Shown: positions 18,010 to 25,687 of the stretch, one piece after another
Position numbering within the stretch: position 1 is the stretch's first letter
Layout of the letters: each line of letters begins with the position of its first letter
Source of the DNA: Burkholderiales bacterium
Lineage (GTDB): Bacteria > Pseudomonadota > Gammaproteobacteria > Burkholderiales > Burkholderiaceae_C
NCBI GenBank assembly: GCA_028868995.1
Contig: JAGWTH010000037.1
Coordinates: 1-37,207, forward strand
Direction: 5' to 3'
Length of the DNA: 37,207 nt
Translations under genes and position numbers: made by a program
The notes under the pieces: model-generated
Database searches by the model: none
Told to the model about the DNA's origin: nothing
The model's input: the letters and a program-made list of their open reading frames with translations, nothing else

Positions 18010-18076
18010 GCGATGGTTGTAATGGACGGGCCCGGGAGCGTCAAGCGCCCCGCGGTCGCGGGGCGACGCGGGGGGA

Positions 18077-19642
18077 TCAGCGGGCGATGAAGTGGCGCAG
18101 CTTCACGCCGGCGGCCAGCAGCGCGCCGAAGTAGATCACCACCGCGCCGGCCAGCGTGCCAGCCATCGCCGCCACGCGCAGCCAGGGGTCGGCGCGCCAG
18201 GCGACCCAGGGGAAGGCATGCGCCGCCCAGGCCAGGTACACCGCGAGCAGCGCCGAGGCGGCCACCACCTGCAGGCCGAACAGCCCCCAGCCGGGGCGCG
18301 GCCGGAAGCTGCCGCGGCGCAGCAGGCCCACCAGGAGGCTGCCGGCATTGACCAGCGCCCCGAGGCCGATGGACAGCGCCAGGCCCGCGTGGTGCAGGTA
18401 GGGCACGAACACGAGGTTCATCAGCTGGGTGACCACCAGCGCCGCCACCGCGATCTTCATCGGCGTCTTCATGTCGTGGTTGGCGTAGTAGCCCGGCGCC
18501 AGCACCTTGATCGCCACCAGCCCCAGCAGCCCGGTGCCGTAGCCGGCCAGCGCGATGGCGACCTGGCGCACGTCGCTGTCCTTGAAGGCGCCGTAGTGGA
18601 AGAGCGTGGCCACCAGCGGCTGCGCAAACACCAGCAGCGCCACCGAGCTGGGGATGGCCAGCAGCACCACCAGGCGCAGGCCCCAGTCCAGCATGCCGGA
18701 ATAGCGCTCCTCGTCCCGGCCGGCGCGGGCGGCGGCCAGCTGGGGCATCAGCACCACGCCCAGGGCCACGCCCAGCAGCGCCGTGGGGAACTCCATCAGG
18801 CGGTCGGCGTTGTTCAGCCAGCTCACGCTGCCCGCGGGCAGCCAGGAGGCGATCTGGGTGTTGATCAGGAGGCTGATCTGGGCGACGGAGACGCCCAGCA
18901 GCGCCGGCAGCATGAGGCCCAGGATCTTGCGGGTGGCCGGGTCCTGCCAGGCCGCGCGCAGGCTGGCCAGGGCCAGCCCAATGCGCGGCAGCATGCCGAT
19001 GCGGCGCAGGGCCGGCACCTGGATCGCCAGCTGCAGCAGGCCGCCGCCCATGACGCCGATGCACTGCGAGTAGATCGGCTCGATCCCCAGGCGCCGGAAC
19101 CAGGGCGCCGCGGTGGTGATGGAGACGATCATCGCCAGGTTCAGCAGCACCGGCGAGGCCGCCGGCACCGCGAACCGGCGCCAGGTGTTGAGGATGCCGC
19201 CCGCCAGCGCCACCAGCGACATGAAGCCGATGTAGGGGAACATGTAGCGGGTCATCAGCACCGCCGCGTCGTAGGCGCCCGGCTTCGCGCGCAGGCCGCT
19301 GGCCAGCGCCCACACCATCAGCGGCGCGCCGGCGACCCCGGCGATGCACAGCGCCACCAGCGTCCACAGCAGCACGGTGCCGACGTCGTCCACCAGCCGC
19401 TTCGCGCCCGCGTCGCCCTCGGTGGCGCGCTGGGCCGCCAGCACCGGCACGAAAGCCTGGCTGAAGGCGCCCTCGCCGAACACGCGGCGGAACAGGTTGG
19501 GGATGCGGAAGGCGACGTAGAAGGCGTCGGTGAGCGCGTTGACCCCGAAGAAGGAGGCGAACAGCACGTCCCGGACGAGCCCGGTGATGCGGGAGGCGAG
19601 GGTCAGCAGGGAGACGGTCGAGGCGGCTTTGAACAGGCTCAC
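18077..19642 (-). CDS. murJ: Lipid II flippase MurJ
   Basis: MurJ flips the peptidoglycan precursor lipid II across the inner membrane. The 521-residue product (E. coli 511) is strongly hydrophobic throughout, consistent with 14 transmembrane helices. It opens with SLFKAASTVSLLTLASRITGLVRDVLFASFFG, which includes the conserved Arg of the cavity (SRITGLVRD). Further family blocks are DAFYVAFRIPNLFRRVFGEGAFSQAFVPVL and SWLNNADRLMEFPTALLGVALGVVLMPQL. I chose the GTG at 19642 because homologues begin with the S-L-F-K block; the longer in-frame ATG adds 38 residues of non-conserved sequence over the rpsT promoter region. It diverges from rpsT. Confidence 0.94.
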   Translation of the reverse strand: MSLFKAASTVSLLTLASRITGLVRDVLFASFFGVNALTDAFYVAFRIPNLFRRVFGEGAFSQAFVPVLAAQRATEGDAGAKRLVDDVGTVLLWTLVALCIAGVAGAPLMVWALASGLRAKPGAYDAAVLMTRYMFPYIGFMSLVALAGGILNTWRRFAVPAASPVLLNLAMIVSITTAAPWFRRLGIEPIYSQCIGVMGGGLLQLAIQVPALRRIGMLPRIGLALASLRAAWQDPATRKILGLMLPALLGVSVAQISLLINTQIASWLPAGSVSWLNNADRLMEFPTALLGVALGVVLMPQLAAARAGRDEERYSGMLDWGLRLVVLLAIPSSVALLVFAQPLVATLFHYGAFKDSDVRQVAIALAGYGTGLLGLVAIKVLAPGYYANHDMKTPMKIAVAALVVTQLMNLVFVPYLHHAGLALSIGLGALVNAGSLLVGLLRRGSFRPRPGWGLFGLQVVAASALLAVYLAWAAHAFPWVAWRADPWLRVAAMAGTLAGAVVIYFGALLAAGVKLRHFIAR

Positions 19643-19707
19643 CGGCGCGAGTGTAGCCCTGCAGTGGGCACCCTCTCCGGGCGCCGGCGCGTCCGGAGCC
19701 CCCGGGC

Positions 19708-19713
19708 TATAAT
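19708..19713 (+). promoter_or_regulatory. rpsT promoter (-10 element)
   Basis: TATAAT (19708-19713) is a perfect -10 hexamer, 45 nt before the rpsT start in the murJ-rpsT divergent gap. No recognisable -35 lies at the usual distance, where the sequence is pure GC. The strong -10 fits a highly expressed ribosomal protein gene. Confidence 0.65.
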
Positions 19714-19758
19714 GGCCGGCTTTGCTGGCATCATCCTCAGACACCAAGGAACACACAC

Positions 19759-20055
19759 ATGGCTTCTGGAAAACCCAAGAAGAAGAACCCGCGCCTCGCG
19801 TCGGGCCGCAAGCGCGCCCGCCAGGACGTGAAGCTGAACGCCGCGAACACCTCGCTGCGCTCCAAGTACCGTACCGCGGTCAAGAACGTCGAGAAGGCGG
19901 TCGCCGCGGGTGACAAGGCCAAGGCGACCGACCTGTTCGCCAAGGCGCAATCGATCGTGGACACGGTGGCCGACAAGGGCATCTTCCACAAGAACAAGGC
20001 CGCGCGCGACAAGAGCCGCCTGTCGGCCAAGGTCAAGGCCCTCGCGGCCGCCTGA
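19759..20055 (+). CDS. rpsT: 30S ribosomal protein S20
   Basis: S20 binds 16S rRNA early in assembly of the small subunit. The 98-residue product is short, Lys/Arg/Ala-rich and helical. It opens with [20 protein letters not shown], the conserved N-terminus of S20 with extra lysines common in Betaproteobacteria. [16 protein letters not shown] and the conserved [12 protein letters not shown] motif follow. AAGGA precedes the ATG by 9 nt. It is monocistronic, with its own promoter and a strong terminator. Confidence 0.97.
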   Translation: MASGKPKKKNPRLASGRKRARQDVKLNAANTSLRSKYRTAVKNVEKAVAAGDKAKATDLFAKAQSIVDTVADKGIFHKNKAARDKSRLSAKVKALAAA

Positions 20056-20074
20056 CGCACCTGTCAGGTCAGCC

Positions 20075-20094
20075 CGTGAGCCCCGGGGCTCACG
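20075..20094. terminator. Palindromic hairpin downstream of rpsT
   Basis: CGTGAGCCCCGGGGCTCACG is a perfect 20-nt palindrome, 20 nt after the rpsT stop. It is not followed by a T-run, so it is more likely a 3' mRNA-stabilising or pausing hairpin. Termination itself is probably at the T-rich structure about 55 nt further on. Confidence 0.5.
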
Positions 20095-20130
20095 CCGTTT
20101 GAACCGGGTGCGCTGCCAGCAAGCAAAGTG

Positions 20131-20155
20131 AAAAACCGCCTTCGGGCGGTTTTTT
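20131..20155. terminator. Bidirectional intrinsic terminator between rpsT and DUF3579
   Basis: AAAAACCGCC-TTCG-GGCGGTTTTTT forms a stable UUCG tetraloop hairpin with a T-run on both strands. It serves rpsT on the plus strand. It also lies 10 nt after the DUF3579 stop codon on the minus strand, so it can end both convergent transcripts. Confidence 0.92.
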
Positions 20156-20165
20156 CATGGCCGCC

Positions 20166-20468
20166 CTATTTCACGAACTGGCCCTCGGACACCTTCAGGT
20201 CGTTGTCCTTGGCGAAGTTGATGACGAAGTCCCAGGCCATGGGCTCGTGGTCCCGCAGGTCGCGGTGGACGATCACGCACTTCACGCCCTCGATCACCGT
20301 GGGGATGCACCAGGGCGAGTAGCTCAGGTGGCTGCCGGGCTGGGCGCCGCCCGGGCGGAAGGAGCTCATGACGCCCGCCAGCCGTTCCGCCCAGTCGCTG
20401 GGGCGGAAGGTGCGTCCATCGCGGGTGATGCCCTGGATGAACACTTCTTTCGGGAGGCTGGAAACCAT
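20166..20468 (-). CDS. DUF3579 family protein
   Basis: The 100-residue cytosolic protein matches the DUF3579 pattern: FIQGITRDGRTFRPSDWAERL near the N-terminus, then YSPWCIPTVIEGVKCV and HRDLRDHEPMAWDFVINFAKDNDL. It is found almost only in Betaproteobacteria and has no known function. A conserved position beside argD in several genomes is remembered rather than checked. The ATG at 20468 is chosen; a TTG 9 codons upstream (20495), preceded by AAGG, is an alternative. A palindromic site lies 60 nt upstream of the start. Confidence 0.85.
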   Translation of the reverse strand: MVSSLPKEVFIQGITRDGRTFRPSDWAERLAGVMSSFRPGGAQPGSHLSYSPWCIPTVIEGVKCVIVHRDLRDHEPMAWDFVINFAKDNDLKVSEGQFVK

Positions 20469-20528
20469 GGGTCGTTTCGGCAGGCCGGCGCGCAAGGGAT
20501 CGCCTTGCTGCGGCGCACAAGTATTCTA

Positions 20529-20540
20529 TCTTATATAAGA
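20529..20540. promoter_or_regulatory. 12-bp perfect palindrome TCTTATATAAGA
   Basis: This AT-only-core palindrome is isolated in a very GC-rich 260-nt gap between DUF3579 (minus) and argD (plus). On the minus strand, TAGAAT (20528-20523) just beside it could act as a -10 for DUF3579. A regulator bound here would cover that promoter. It lies 188 nt before argD, where it could also act from a distance. Similar sites are familiar upstream of central-carbon genes in Burkholderiales, as far as I recall. The protein that binds it is not identified. Confidence 0.55.
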
Positions 20541-20665
20541 GTTGGAACCGCTCTGTCCGCCGTGCCGGCGGCCGCCGCGCCGCTCACGCGGCGGCCGGGG
20601 ACATCGCTCTGATGCGGAATTGTCAAACATAGCCGGCAACGCGTGTGCCTACAATCGTGTCCCAA

Positions 20666-20698
20666 CGGCTCACCTGTGGGACCCCGCACGTTGAGCCG
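20666..20698 (+). promoter_or_regulatory. Inverted repeat in the argD leader
   Basis: CGGCTCA (20666-20672) and TGAGCCG (20692-20698) are a perfect 7-bp inverted repeat separated by 19 nt, just upstream of the argD ribosome binding site. TACAAT at 20650-20655 is a plausible -10 for argD, though TTGTCA (20620-20625) is too distant to be its -35. The stem-loop could be an mRNA leader structure or a spaced operator. Confidence 0.35.
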
Positions 20699-20728
20699 CT
20701 GTCATTTGTGAACCGAGGAAACGCACCC

Positions 20729-21922
20729 ATGGCCCACATCGAGGCGGCATCGCCCCACACCATGAACACCTACGGCCGCCTGCCCATCGCCCTGGAGCGG
20801 GGCGACGGCTGCTACGTGTGGGACGTCAACGGCAAGCGTTACCTGGACGCGCTGGCCGGCATCGCGGTCAACACGCTGGGCCACAACCACCCGCGGCTGG
20901 TGCCGGCGCTGCAGGACCAGGTCGCCAGGATCATCCACAGCTGCAACTACTACCACGTGCCCAACCAGGAACGGCTGGCGGCCAAGCTGGTCGAGCTGTC
21001 GGGCCTGACCAATGTCTTCTTCGGCTCCACCGGCCTGGAGGCCAACGAGGCGGCGATCAAGCTGGCGCGCAAGTACGGTCACGACCGCGGCATCGAGCGG
21101 CCCGAGATCGTGGTCTACGAGAAGGCCTTCCACGGCCGCAGCATCGCCACCCTGTCGGCCACCGGCAACGAGAAGGTGCAGAAGGGCTTCGGCCCGCTGG
21201 TGGAGGGCTTTATCCGCGTGCCGATGAACGACGTGGAGGCCCTGAAGCGCGCCACCGAGGGCAACCCGAACGTGGTCGCCGTGATGTTCGAGACCATCCA
21301 GGGCGAAGGCGGCATCAACCAGATGCGCATCGACTACCTGCAGCAGGTGCGCAAGCTGTGCGACGACCGCGACTGGCTGCTGATCATCGACGAGGTGCAG
21401 TGCGGCATGGGCCGCACCGGCAAGTGGTTCGCGCACCAGTGGGCGGGGATCCAGCCGGACGTGATGCCCCTGGCCAAGGGCCTGGGCTCGGGCGTGCCGA
21501 TCGCCGCCGTCGTCGCCGGCCCCAAGGCCGCGGCCATCTTCCAGCCGGGCAACCACGGCACCACCTTCGGCGGCAATCCGCTGGCCATGCGCGCGGGCGT
21601 CGAGACCATCCGCATCATGGAGGAGGATGGCCTGCTGGAAAACGCCGCCCGCGTGGGGTCGCACCTCAAGGGCGCGCTGGTGCGCGAGCTGGGCGGACTG
21701 AAGGGCGTGGTCGAGATCCGCGGCCAGGGCCTGATGCTGGGCATCGAGCTGGACCGCAACTGCGGCGTGCTGACCCAGCGCGCCGCCGACGCCGGCCTGC
21801 TGATCAGCGTCACCGCCGACACCGTGGTGCGCCTGCTGCCGCCGCTGATCATGACCGAGCGCCAGGCCGACGACGTGGTCGCCATCCTGGCGCCGCTGGT
21901 GAAGGCGTTCCTGTCCGAGTGA
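20729..21922 (+). CDS. argD: Acetylornithine aminotransferase
   Basis: ArgD is a PLP enzyme that transaminates N-acetylglutamate semialdehyde to N-acetylornithine in arginine synthesis, and often also acts in lysine synthesis. The 397-residue protein is a class III aminotransferase. Landmarks are GSTGLEANEAAIKLARKYG, KAFHGRS, the aspartate of LLIIDEVQCGMGRTG and the PLP lysine in PLAKGLGSGVP. GTTFGGNPLA completes the phosphate site. The ATG at 20729 follows GAGGAA at a normal distance. argF follows 5 nt after the stop, so the pair forms one operon for two separated steps of the pathway. Confidence 0.95.
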   Translation: MAHIEAASPHTMNTYGRLPIALERGDGCYVWDVNGKRYLDALAGIAVNTLGHNHPRLVPALQDQVARIIHSCNYYHVPNQERLAAKLVELSGLTNVFFGSTGLEANEAAIKLARKYGHDRGIERPEIVVYEKAFHGRSIATLSATGNEKVQKGFGPLVEGFIRVPMNDVEALKRATEGNPNVVAVMFETIQGEGGINQMRIDYLQQVRKLCDDRDWLLIIDEVQCGMGRTGKWFAHQWAGIQPDVMPLAKGLGSGVPIAAVVAGPKAAAIFQPGNHGTTFGGNPLAMRAGVETIRIMEEDGLLENAARVGSHLKGALVRELGGLKGVVEIRGQGLMLGIELDRNCGVLTQRAADAGLLISVTADTVVRLLPPLIMTERQADDVVAILAPLVKAFLSE

Positions 21923-21927
21923 ACATC

Positions 21928-22848
21928 ATGGCGATCAAGCACTTCCTGCAGTTCAGCGACTTCACGACCGAGGAGCACGAGTGGATCTTCCGGCGTGCGG
22001 CGGTGATCAAGCGCAAGTTCAAGGCCTACGAGAAGTACCACCCGCTGGCGGACCGCACCCTGGCGATGATCTTCGAGAAGGCCTCCACGCGCACGCGGGT
22101 GAGCTTCGAGGCGGGCATGTACCAGCTGGGCGGCTCGGTGGTGCACCTCACCACCGGCGACAGCCAGCTGGGGCGCGCCGAGCCGATCGAGGACAGCGCC
22201 AAGGTGATCAGCCGCATGGTGGACCTGGTGATGATCCGCACCTTCGGCCAGGACAAGATCGAGCGCTTCGCCGAACACTCGCGCGTGCCGGTGATCAACG
22301 GCCTGACCAACGAGTTCCACCCCTGCCAGATCCTGGCGGACATCTTCACCTACATCGAGCACCGCGGCTCCATCCAGGGCCGGGTCGTGGCCTGGGTCGG
22401 TGACGGCAACAACATGGCCAACACCTGGCTGCAGGCGGCGGAGCTCCTGGGCTTCACCGTGCACGTCAGCACGCCCAGCGGCTACGAGGTGGACCAGGCC
22501 GTGGCCGGCCTGCGCAGCGCCGACAGCTACAAGGTCTTCCAGGACCCGATGGAAGCCTGCCGCGGCGCCGACCTGGTGACCACCGACGTGTGGACCAGCA
22601 TGGGCTTCGAGGCCGAGAACGAGCAGCGCCGCCAGGCCTTCGCCGACTGGTGCGTGGACACCGACATGATGAAGGTCGCCAGGCCCGACGCGCTGTTCAT
22701 GCACTGCCTGCCCGCGCACCGCGGCGAGGAGGTCGAGGCCGAGGTCATCGACGGCCCGCAGTCGGTCGTATGGGACGAGGCCGAGAACCGCATGCACGTG
22801 CAGAAGGCGCTGATGGAGTACCTGCTGCTGGGGCGCGTGACGGACTGA
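21928..22848 (+). CDS. argF: Ornithine carbamoyltransferase
   Basis: ArgF condenses ornithine with carbamoyl phosphate to form citrulline, the sixth step of arginine synthesis. The 306-residue protein has the carbamoyl-phosphate loop STRTRVSFE, the FHPCQILAD motif (His and Gln ligands) and the ornithine-binding HCLPAHRGEEV near residue 260. AWVGDGNNMANTW is the domain-linking strand. All active-site parts are intact. ATG at 21928 is taken as start; an in-frame GTG at 21919 overlaps the argD stop and would add three residues. Spacing shows cotranscription with argD. Confidence 0.95.
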   Translation: MAIKHFLQFSDFTTEEHEWIFRRAAVIKRKFKAYEKYHPLADRTLAMIFEKASTRTRVSFEAGMYQLGGSVVHLTTGDSQLGRAEPIEDSAKVISRMVDLVMIRTFGQDKIERFAEHSRVPVINGLTNEFHPCQILADIFTYIEHRGSIQGRVVAWVGDGNNMANTWLQAAELLGFTVHVSTPSGYEVDQAVAGLRSADSYKVFQDPMEACRGADLVTTDVWTSMGFEAENEQRRQAFADWCVDTDMMKVARPDALFMHCLPAHRGEEVEAEVIDGPQSVVWDEAENRMHVQKALMEYLLLGRVTD

Positions 22849-22872
22849 AGGCGGCGGCGAAGGGACCTCCTG

Positions 22873-23271
22873 TCAGTCCATCGCCGCCGTCGAGCCGCGA
22901 TAGCGCCCTCCTCCCGCCGGCGCCGGGACCTTGCCCAGCCGGATCAGCCGCTGCTCCACCGCGAACACCGTGCGGCCGAGTTCCTGGGCGACCTGCTTGA
23001 GCGCGATGCCCGCATCGAAGGCGACCTCCAGCGCGCGGTCCTCCGGGTCCGTCCAGCGCTGGCCCGCCTGGGGCGGCCGTGGACGCTGGGGGCGCCGCGG
23101 TTCGGGCTGCGCCGGTGCGCCCGCGGCCTCCAGCGCGCGCGAGACCACGTGCAGCGCGCGGATCACCGGCGGCGCGTTGTAGGGGCTGTCGTCCGGCATG
23201 GCCTCGCCCGTGACGGGATGGATGCCCTGCGCCAGGGTGTCGATAATCTGGCGCGCGATCTGCAGTTCCAT
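22873..23271 (-). CDS. Conserved hypothetical protein with SANT/Myb-like C-terminal helix-turn-helix
   Basis: The 132-residue protein starts at an ATG with AGGAGG 5 nt upstream. The N-terminal half (ELQIARQIIDTLAQGIHPVTGEAMPDDSPYNAPPVIRAL-like) is a conserved module of unknown role. A Pro/Arg-rich linker then leads to a C-terminal block, RWTDPEDRALEVAFDAG, IALKQVAQELGRTVFAV and EQRLIRLGKV. That block follows the pattern W-xxEEDxxLxxxFDxG-xxxxxLAxxxxRTxxAIxxRLxxLG of SANT/Myb-like or homeodomain-like DNA-binding tails seen on bacterial helicases and nucleases. A perfect LexA-type box lies 29 nt upstream, inside its likely promoter, so it may be SOS-induced. I do not recognise a named family. 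Confidence 0.72.
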   Translation of the reverse strand: MELQIARQIIDTLAQGIHPVTGEAMPDDSPYNAPPVIRALHVVSRALEAAGAPAQPEPRRPQRPRPPQAGQRWTDPEDRALEVAFDAGIALKQVAQELGRTVFAVEQRLIRLGKVPAPAGGGRYRGSTAAMD

Positions 23272-23299
23272 GGATGCCTCCTGGGGAAGTGGCGGAAGA

Positions 23300-23315
23300 C
23301 TGTATCTCCATACAG
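23300..23315. promoter_or_regulatory. LexA-type SOS box
   Basis: CTGTATCTCCATACAG (23300-23315) is an exact CTGT-N8-ACAG match, with symmetric inner bases (CTGTAT...ATACAG). It lies in the 86-nt divergent gap, 29 nt upstream of the minus-strand hypothetical gene and 43 nt upstream of the plus-strand cysteine-cluster gene. On the minus strand it sits across TTGCGG-N16-TACAGT, a plausible promoter, where LexA would block polymerase. Confidence 0.72.
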
Positions 23316-23357
23316 CTCCACCGCAACGTGCAGGCCGCCACCCGCGTTGACGTTCCC

Positions 23358-23684
23358 ATGTCACAGAAATCCAGCGACCCTCCCTGCCTTGCCTGCGGCG
23401 CCTGCTGCGCCGCGTTCCGCGTCGACTTCTCCGCCTACGAGATGGAGGACCAGGGCGGCACCGTGCCGACGGGGCTCGCGGTCGAGGTGAACGGCAACAC
23501 CTGGCGCATGCGCGGCACCGACCACGTGCCCATCCGCTGCGCCGCGCTCACGGGCCGCATCGGCGAGCGGGTGGCCTGCGGCATCTACGAATGGCGGCCC
23601 AACCCTTGCCGCGAACTGGAGCCGGGCAGCTTCGGCTGCGAGAAGGCGCGGGCCCGCAACGGGCTGCCGCCGCTGGCGGCCTGA
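23358..23684 (+). CDS. YkgJ-like cysteine cluster protein
   Basis: The 108-residue protein has the YkgJ (CxxCxxCC) cluster near its N-terminus: [13 protein letters not shown]. Further cysteines lie at about residues 61 (IRCAAL), 75 (ACGIYEWRP), 83 (NPCREL) and 92 (GCEKAR). Such proteins are thought to bind zinc or an iron-sulfur cluster, but no reaction is established. The ATG at 23358 ([10 protein letters not shown]) is chosen because the conserved part begins there. It shares its divergent gap with the SOS box. Whether it is also controlled by LexA cannot be told, as its own -10 is not clear. Confidence 0.85.
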   Translation: MSQKSSDPPCLACGACCAAFRVDFSAYEMEDQGGTVPTGLAVEVNGNTWRMRGTDHVPIRCAALTGRIGERVACGIYEWRPNPCRELEPGSFGCEKARARNGLPPLAA

Positions 23685-23724
23685 GCGCGCCGGCGGGCCG
23701 GCTGGCCGCCGATCCTTTAGACCT

Positions 23725-23746
23725 CAACTATTTTTGCGGAATGTTG
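23725..23746. promoter_or_regulatory. Candidate operator of the kynBUA operon
   Basis: An AT-rich island (23712-23753) precedes kynB. It includes CAACTATT (23725-23732) and AATGTTG (23740-23746), an imperfect inverted repeat of the type Lrp/AsnC regulators bind. KynR, the known kynurenine-responsive regulator of kyn genes in Pseudomonas, is an Lrp-family protein. No kynR gene lies in the window. Assignment to KynR is inference. Confidence 0.4.
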
Positions 23747-23793
23747 GAAACAACCGACACCACGCTCCGCCACCGCGAAGCACACTGCGCCGC

Positions 23794-24426
23794 ATGCCAC
23801 GCCTCTGGGACATCTCACCCCCGGTGCTGGAAGGCGCTCCCGTCTTCCCCGGCGACACGCCGTACCGGCAGCGCTGGGCCGCGCGGATCGCGCCCGGCTG
23901 CCCGGTCAACGTCGGCGAGCTGACCCTCTCGCCGCACGTCGGCGCGCATGCCGACGCTCCGCTGCACTACGACCCGCAGGGCCTGCCTGCGGGTGCGCTG
24001 GACCTCGACGCCTACCTCGGCCCCTGCCGGGTGATCCATGCGATCGCCCGCGGGCCGCTGGTGCGCTGGGAGCACCTCGCGCATGCCGCGCAGGCGCTGC
24101 CGCCGCGCGTGCTGGTGCGCACCTACGAGCGCGCACCGGTGGACCGCTGGGACCCGGCGCTCGCGGCCTTCGCGCCGGAGACCATCGAGCGCCTCGCCGA
24201 CGCCGGGGTGCGGCTGGTGGGCATCGACACCGCCAGCATCGACCCGGCGGAGAGCAAGACCCTGGACAGCCACCAGGTGATCCGGCGGCGCGGCCTGCGC
24301 GTGCTGGAGAACCTGGTGCTGGACGCCGTGCCCGAAGGCGACTACGAACTGATCGCCCTGCCCCTGAAACTCATGACGGCCGACGCCTCGCCGGTGCGCG
24401 CCGTGCTGAGGGAACTTAGCCCATGA
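23794..24426 (+). CDS. kynB: Kynurenine formamidase
   Basis: KynB hydrolyses N-formylkynurenine to kynurenine and formate, the second step of tryptophan breakdown. The 210-residue protein (usual length about 210) begins [11 protein letters not shown] and has the metal-binding signature [16 protein letters not shown] (HxGxHxDxP). It also has the [18 protein letters not shown] block containing the second metal ligand set. This is the cyclase-like, zinc-dependent type and not the alpha/beta-hydrolase type. The last 4 nt overlap the kynU start (ATGA). The preceding 109-nt gap contains an AT-rich putative operator. Confidence 0.94.
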   Translation: MPRLWDISPPVLEGAPVFPGDTPYRQRWAARIAPGCPVNVGELTLSPHVGAHADAPLHYDPQGLPAGALDLDAYLGPCRVIHAIARGPLVRWEHLAHAAQALPPRVLVRTYERAPVDRWDPALAAFAPETIERLADAGVRLVGIDTASIDPAESKTLDSHQVIRRRGLRVLENLVLDAVPEGDYELIALPLKLMTADASPVRAVLRELSP

Positions 24427-25685
24427 CCTCCCTGACCGACTGCCGCGCGCTCGACGCGCAGGACCCGCTGCGCTCCCTGCGCGAACTGTTCGCCCTGCCC
24501 GAGGGCGTGATCTACCTGGATGGCAACTCGCTCGGCCCGCTGCCCCAGGCCGCGCCCGAGCGGGTGGCCCGCGCCGTGCGCGAGGAATGGGGCGAGGGCC
24601 TGATCCGCTCCTGGAACACCGCCGGCTGGTACGAGCTGCCGCGGCGGCTGGGCGACAAGATCGCCACGCTGGTCGGCGCCGGGGAGCACGAGGTGGTGGC
24701 CACCGACAGCACCTCGATCAACCTGTACAAGGTGCTGAGCGCGGCGCTCGCCATCGCGTGCGCCGACGCGCCGGGCCGCCGCACCATCGTCAGCGAACGC
24801 AGCAACTTCCCGACCGACCTGTACATCGCCGAGGGCTTGTGCCGCGAACGCGGCCTCACGCTGAAGCTGGTGGAGCACGAGGAGGTCGCCGGCGCGATCG
24901 ACGCGGACACGGCCGTGCTGATGCTCACGCACGTCAACTACCGCACCGGCGCCATGCACGACATGCGCGAACTCACGGCGATCGCCCATGCCGCCGGCGC
25001 GCTGGCGGTCTGGGACCTCGCGCACAGCGCCGGCGCCGTGGAGGTGGACCTGCGCGGGGCCGATGCCGACTTCGCCATCGGCTGCGGCTACAAGTACCTC
25101 AATGGCGGCCCCGGGGCGCCCGCCTTCGTGTGGGTGCATCCGCGCCATGCGGAGCGCTTCTGGCAGCCGCTCTCGGGCTGGTGGAGCCACGCGGCGCCCT
25201 TCGCCTTCACCCACGACTACCAGCCGGCGCCGGGCATCGCCCGCTACCTGTGCGGCACCCAGCCGATCCTGAGCATGGTGGCGCTGGAATGCGGCCTGGA
25301 CACCCTGCTGGCCGCGCAGCCCCTGGGCGGCATGGCGGCGCTGCGGCGCAAGTCGCTGGCGCTCACCGACCTGTTCATCCGGCTGGTGGAGCAGCACTGC
25401 GGCGGCTACGGCCTCGGCCTGGCCACGCCGCGGGACCACAGGCTGCGCGGCTCGCAGGTGTGCCTCACGCGCGAGACCGGCGCCTACGCGATCGTGCAGG
25501 CGCTGATCGCGCGCGGCGTGATCGGCGACTTCCGCGCCGGCCGGCCGGACATCCTGCGCTTCGGCTTCACCCCGCTGTACCTGCGCTTCGAGGACGTCTG
25601 GCATGCGGTGGAACACCTGCGCCAGGTGCTGTCGGAGGACGAGTGGCAGCGCCCCGAGTTCAACCAGCAGCACGCCGTGACTTGA
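24423..25685 (+). CDS. kynU: Kynureninase
   Basis: KynU is a PLP enzyme that cleaves kynurenine into anthranilate and alanine. The 420-residue protein starts with the conserved [12 protein letters not shown] block. It shows [16 protein letters not shown], the aspartate of [15 protein letters not shown] and the PLP lysine in [16 protein letters not shown]. The C-terminal [21 protein letters not shown] region is also typical. Translation is probably coupled to kynB through the 4-nt overlap, and kynA follows 2 nt after its stop codon. Confidence 0.95.
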   Translation: MTSLTDCRALDAQDPLRSLRELFALPEGVIYLDGNSLGPLPQAAPERVARAVREEWGEGLIRSWNTAGWYELPRRLGDKIATLVGAGEHEVVATDSTSINLYKVLSAALAIACADAPGRRTIVSERSNFPTDLYIAEGLCRERGLTLKLVEHEEVAGAIDADTAVLMLTHVNYRTGAMHDMRELTAIAHAAGALAVWDLAHSAGAVEVDLRGADADFAIGCGYKYLNGGPGAPAFVWVHPRHAERFWQPLSGWWSHAAPFAFTHDYQPAPGIARYLCGTQPILSMVALECGLDTLLAAQPLGGMAALRRKSLALTDLFIRLVEQHCGGYGLGLATPRDHRLRGSQVCLTRETGAYAIVQALIARGVIGDFRAGRPDILRFGFTPLYLRFEDVWHAVEHLRQVLSEDEWQRPEFNQQHAVT

Positions 25686-25687
25686 CC

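Noticed and set aside
18047..18064. GCCCCGC-GGTC-GCGGGGC hairpin after murJ as an intrinsic terminator
   Set aside because: The stem is perfect but no T-run follows on the minus strand, so it is more likely a chance GC palindrome or a pause site.
18092..19831. A 579-codon plus-strand reading opposite murJ
   Set aside because: Gln/Arg/His-rich low-complexity translation, antisense to a well-supported flippase gene.
20496..20728. Possible small RNA or riboswitch upstream of argD
   Set aside because: Only simple GC-rich hairpins and one spaced inverted repeat are visible. No known aptamer pattern was recognised.
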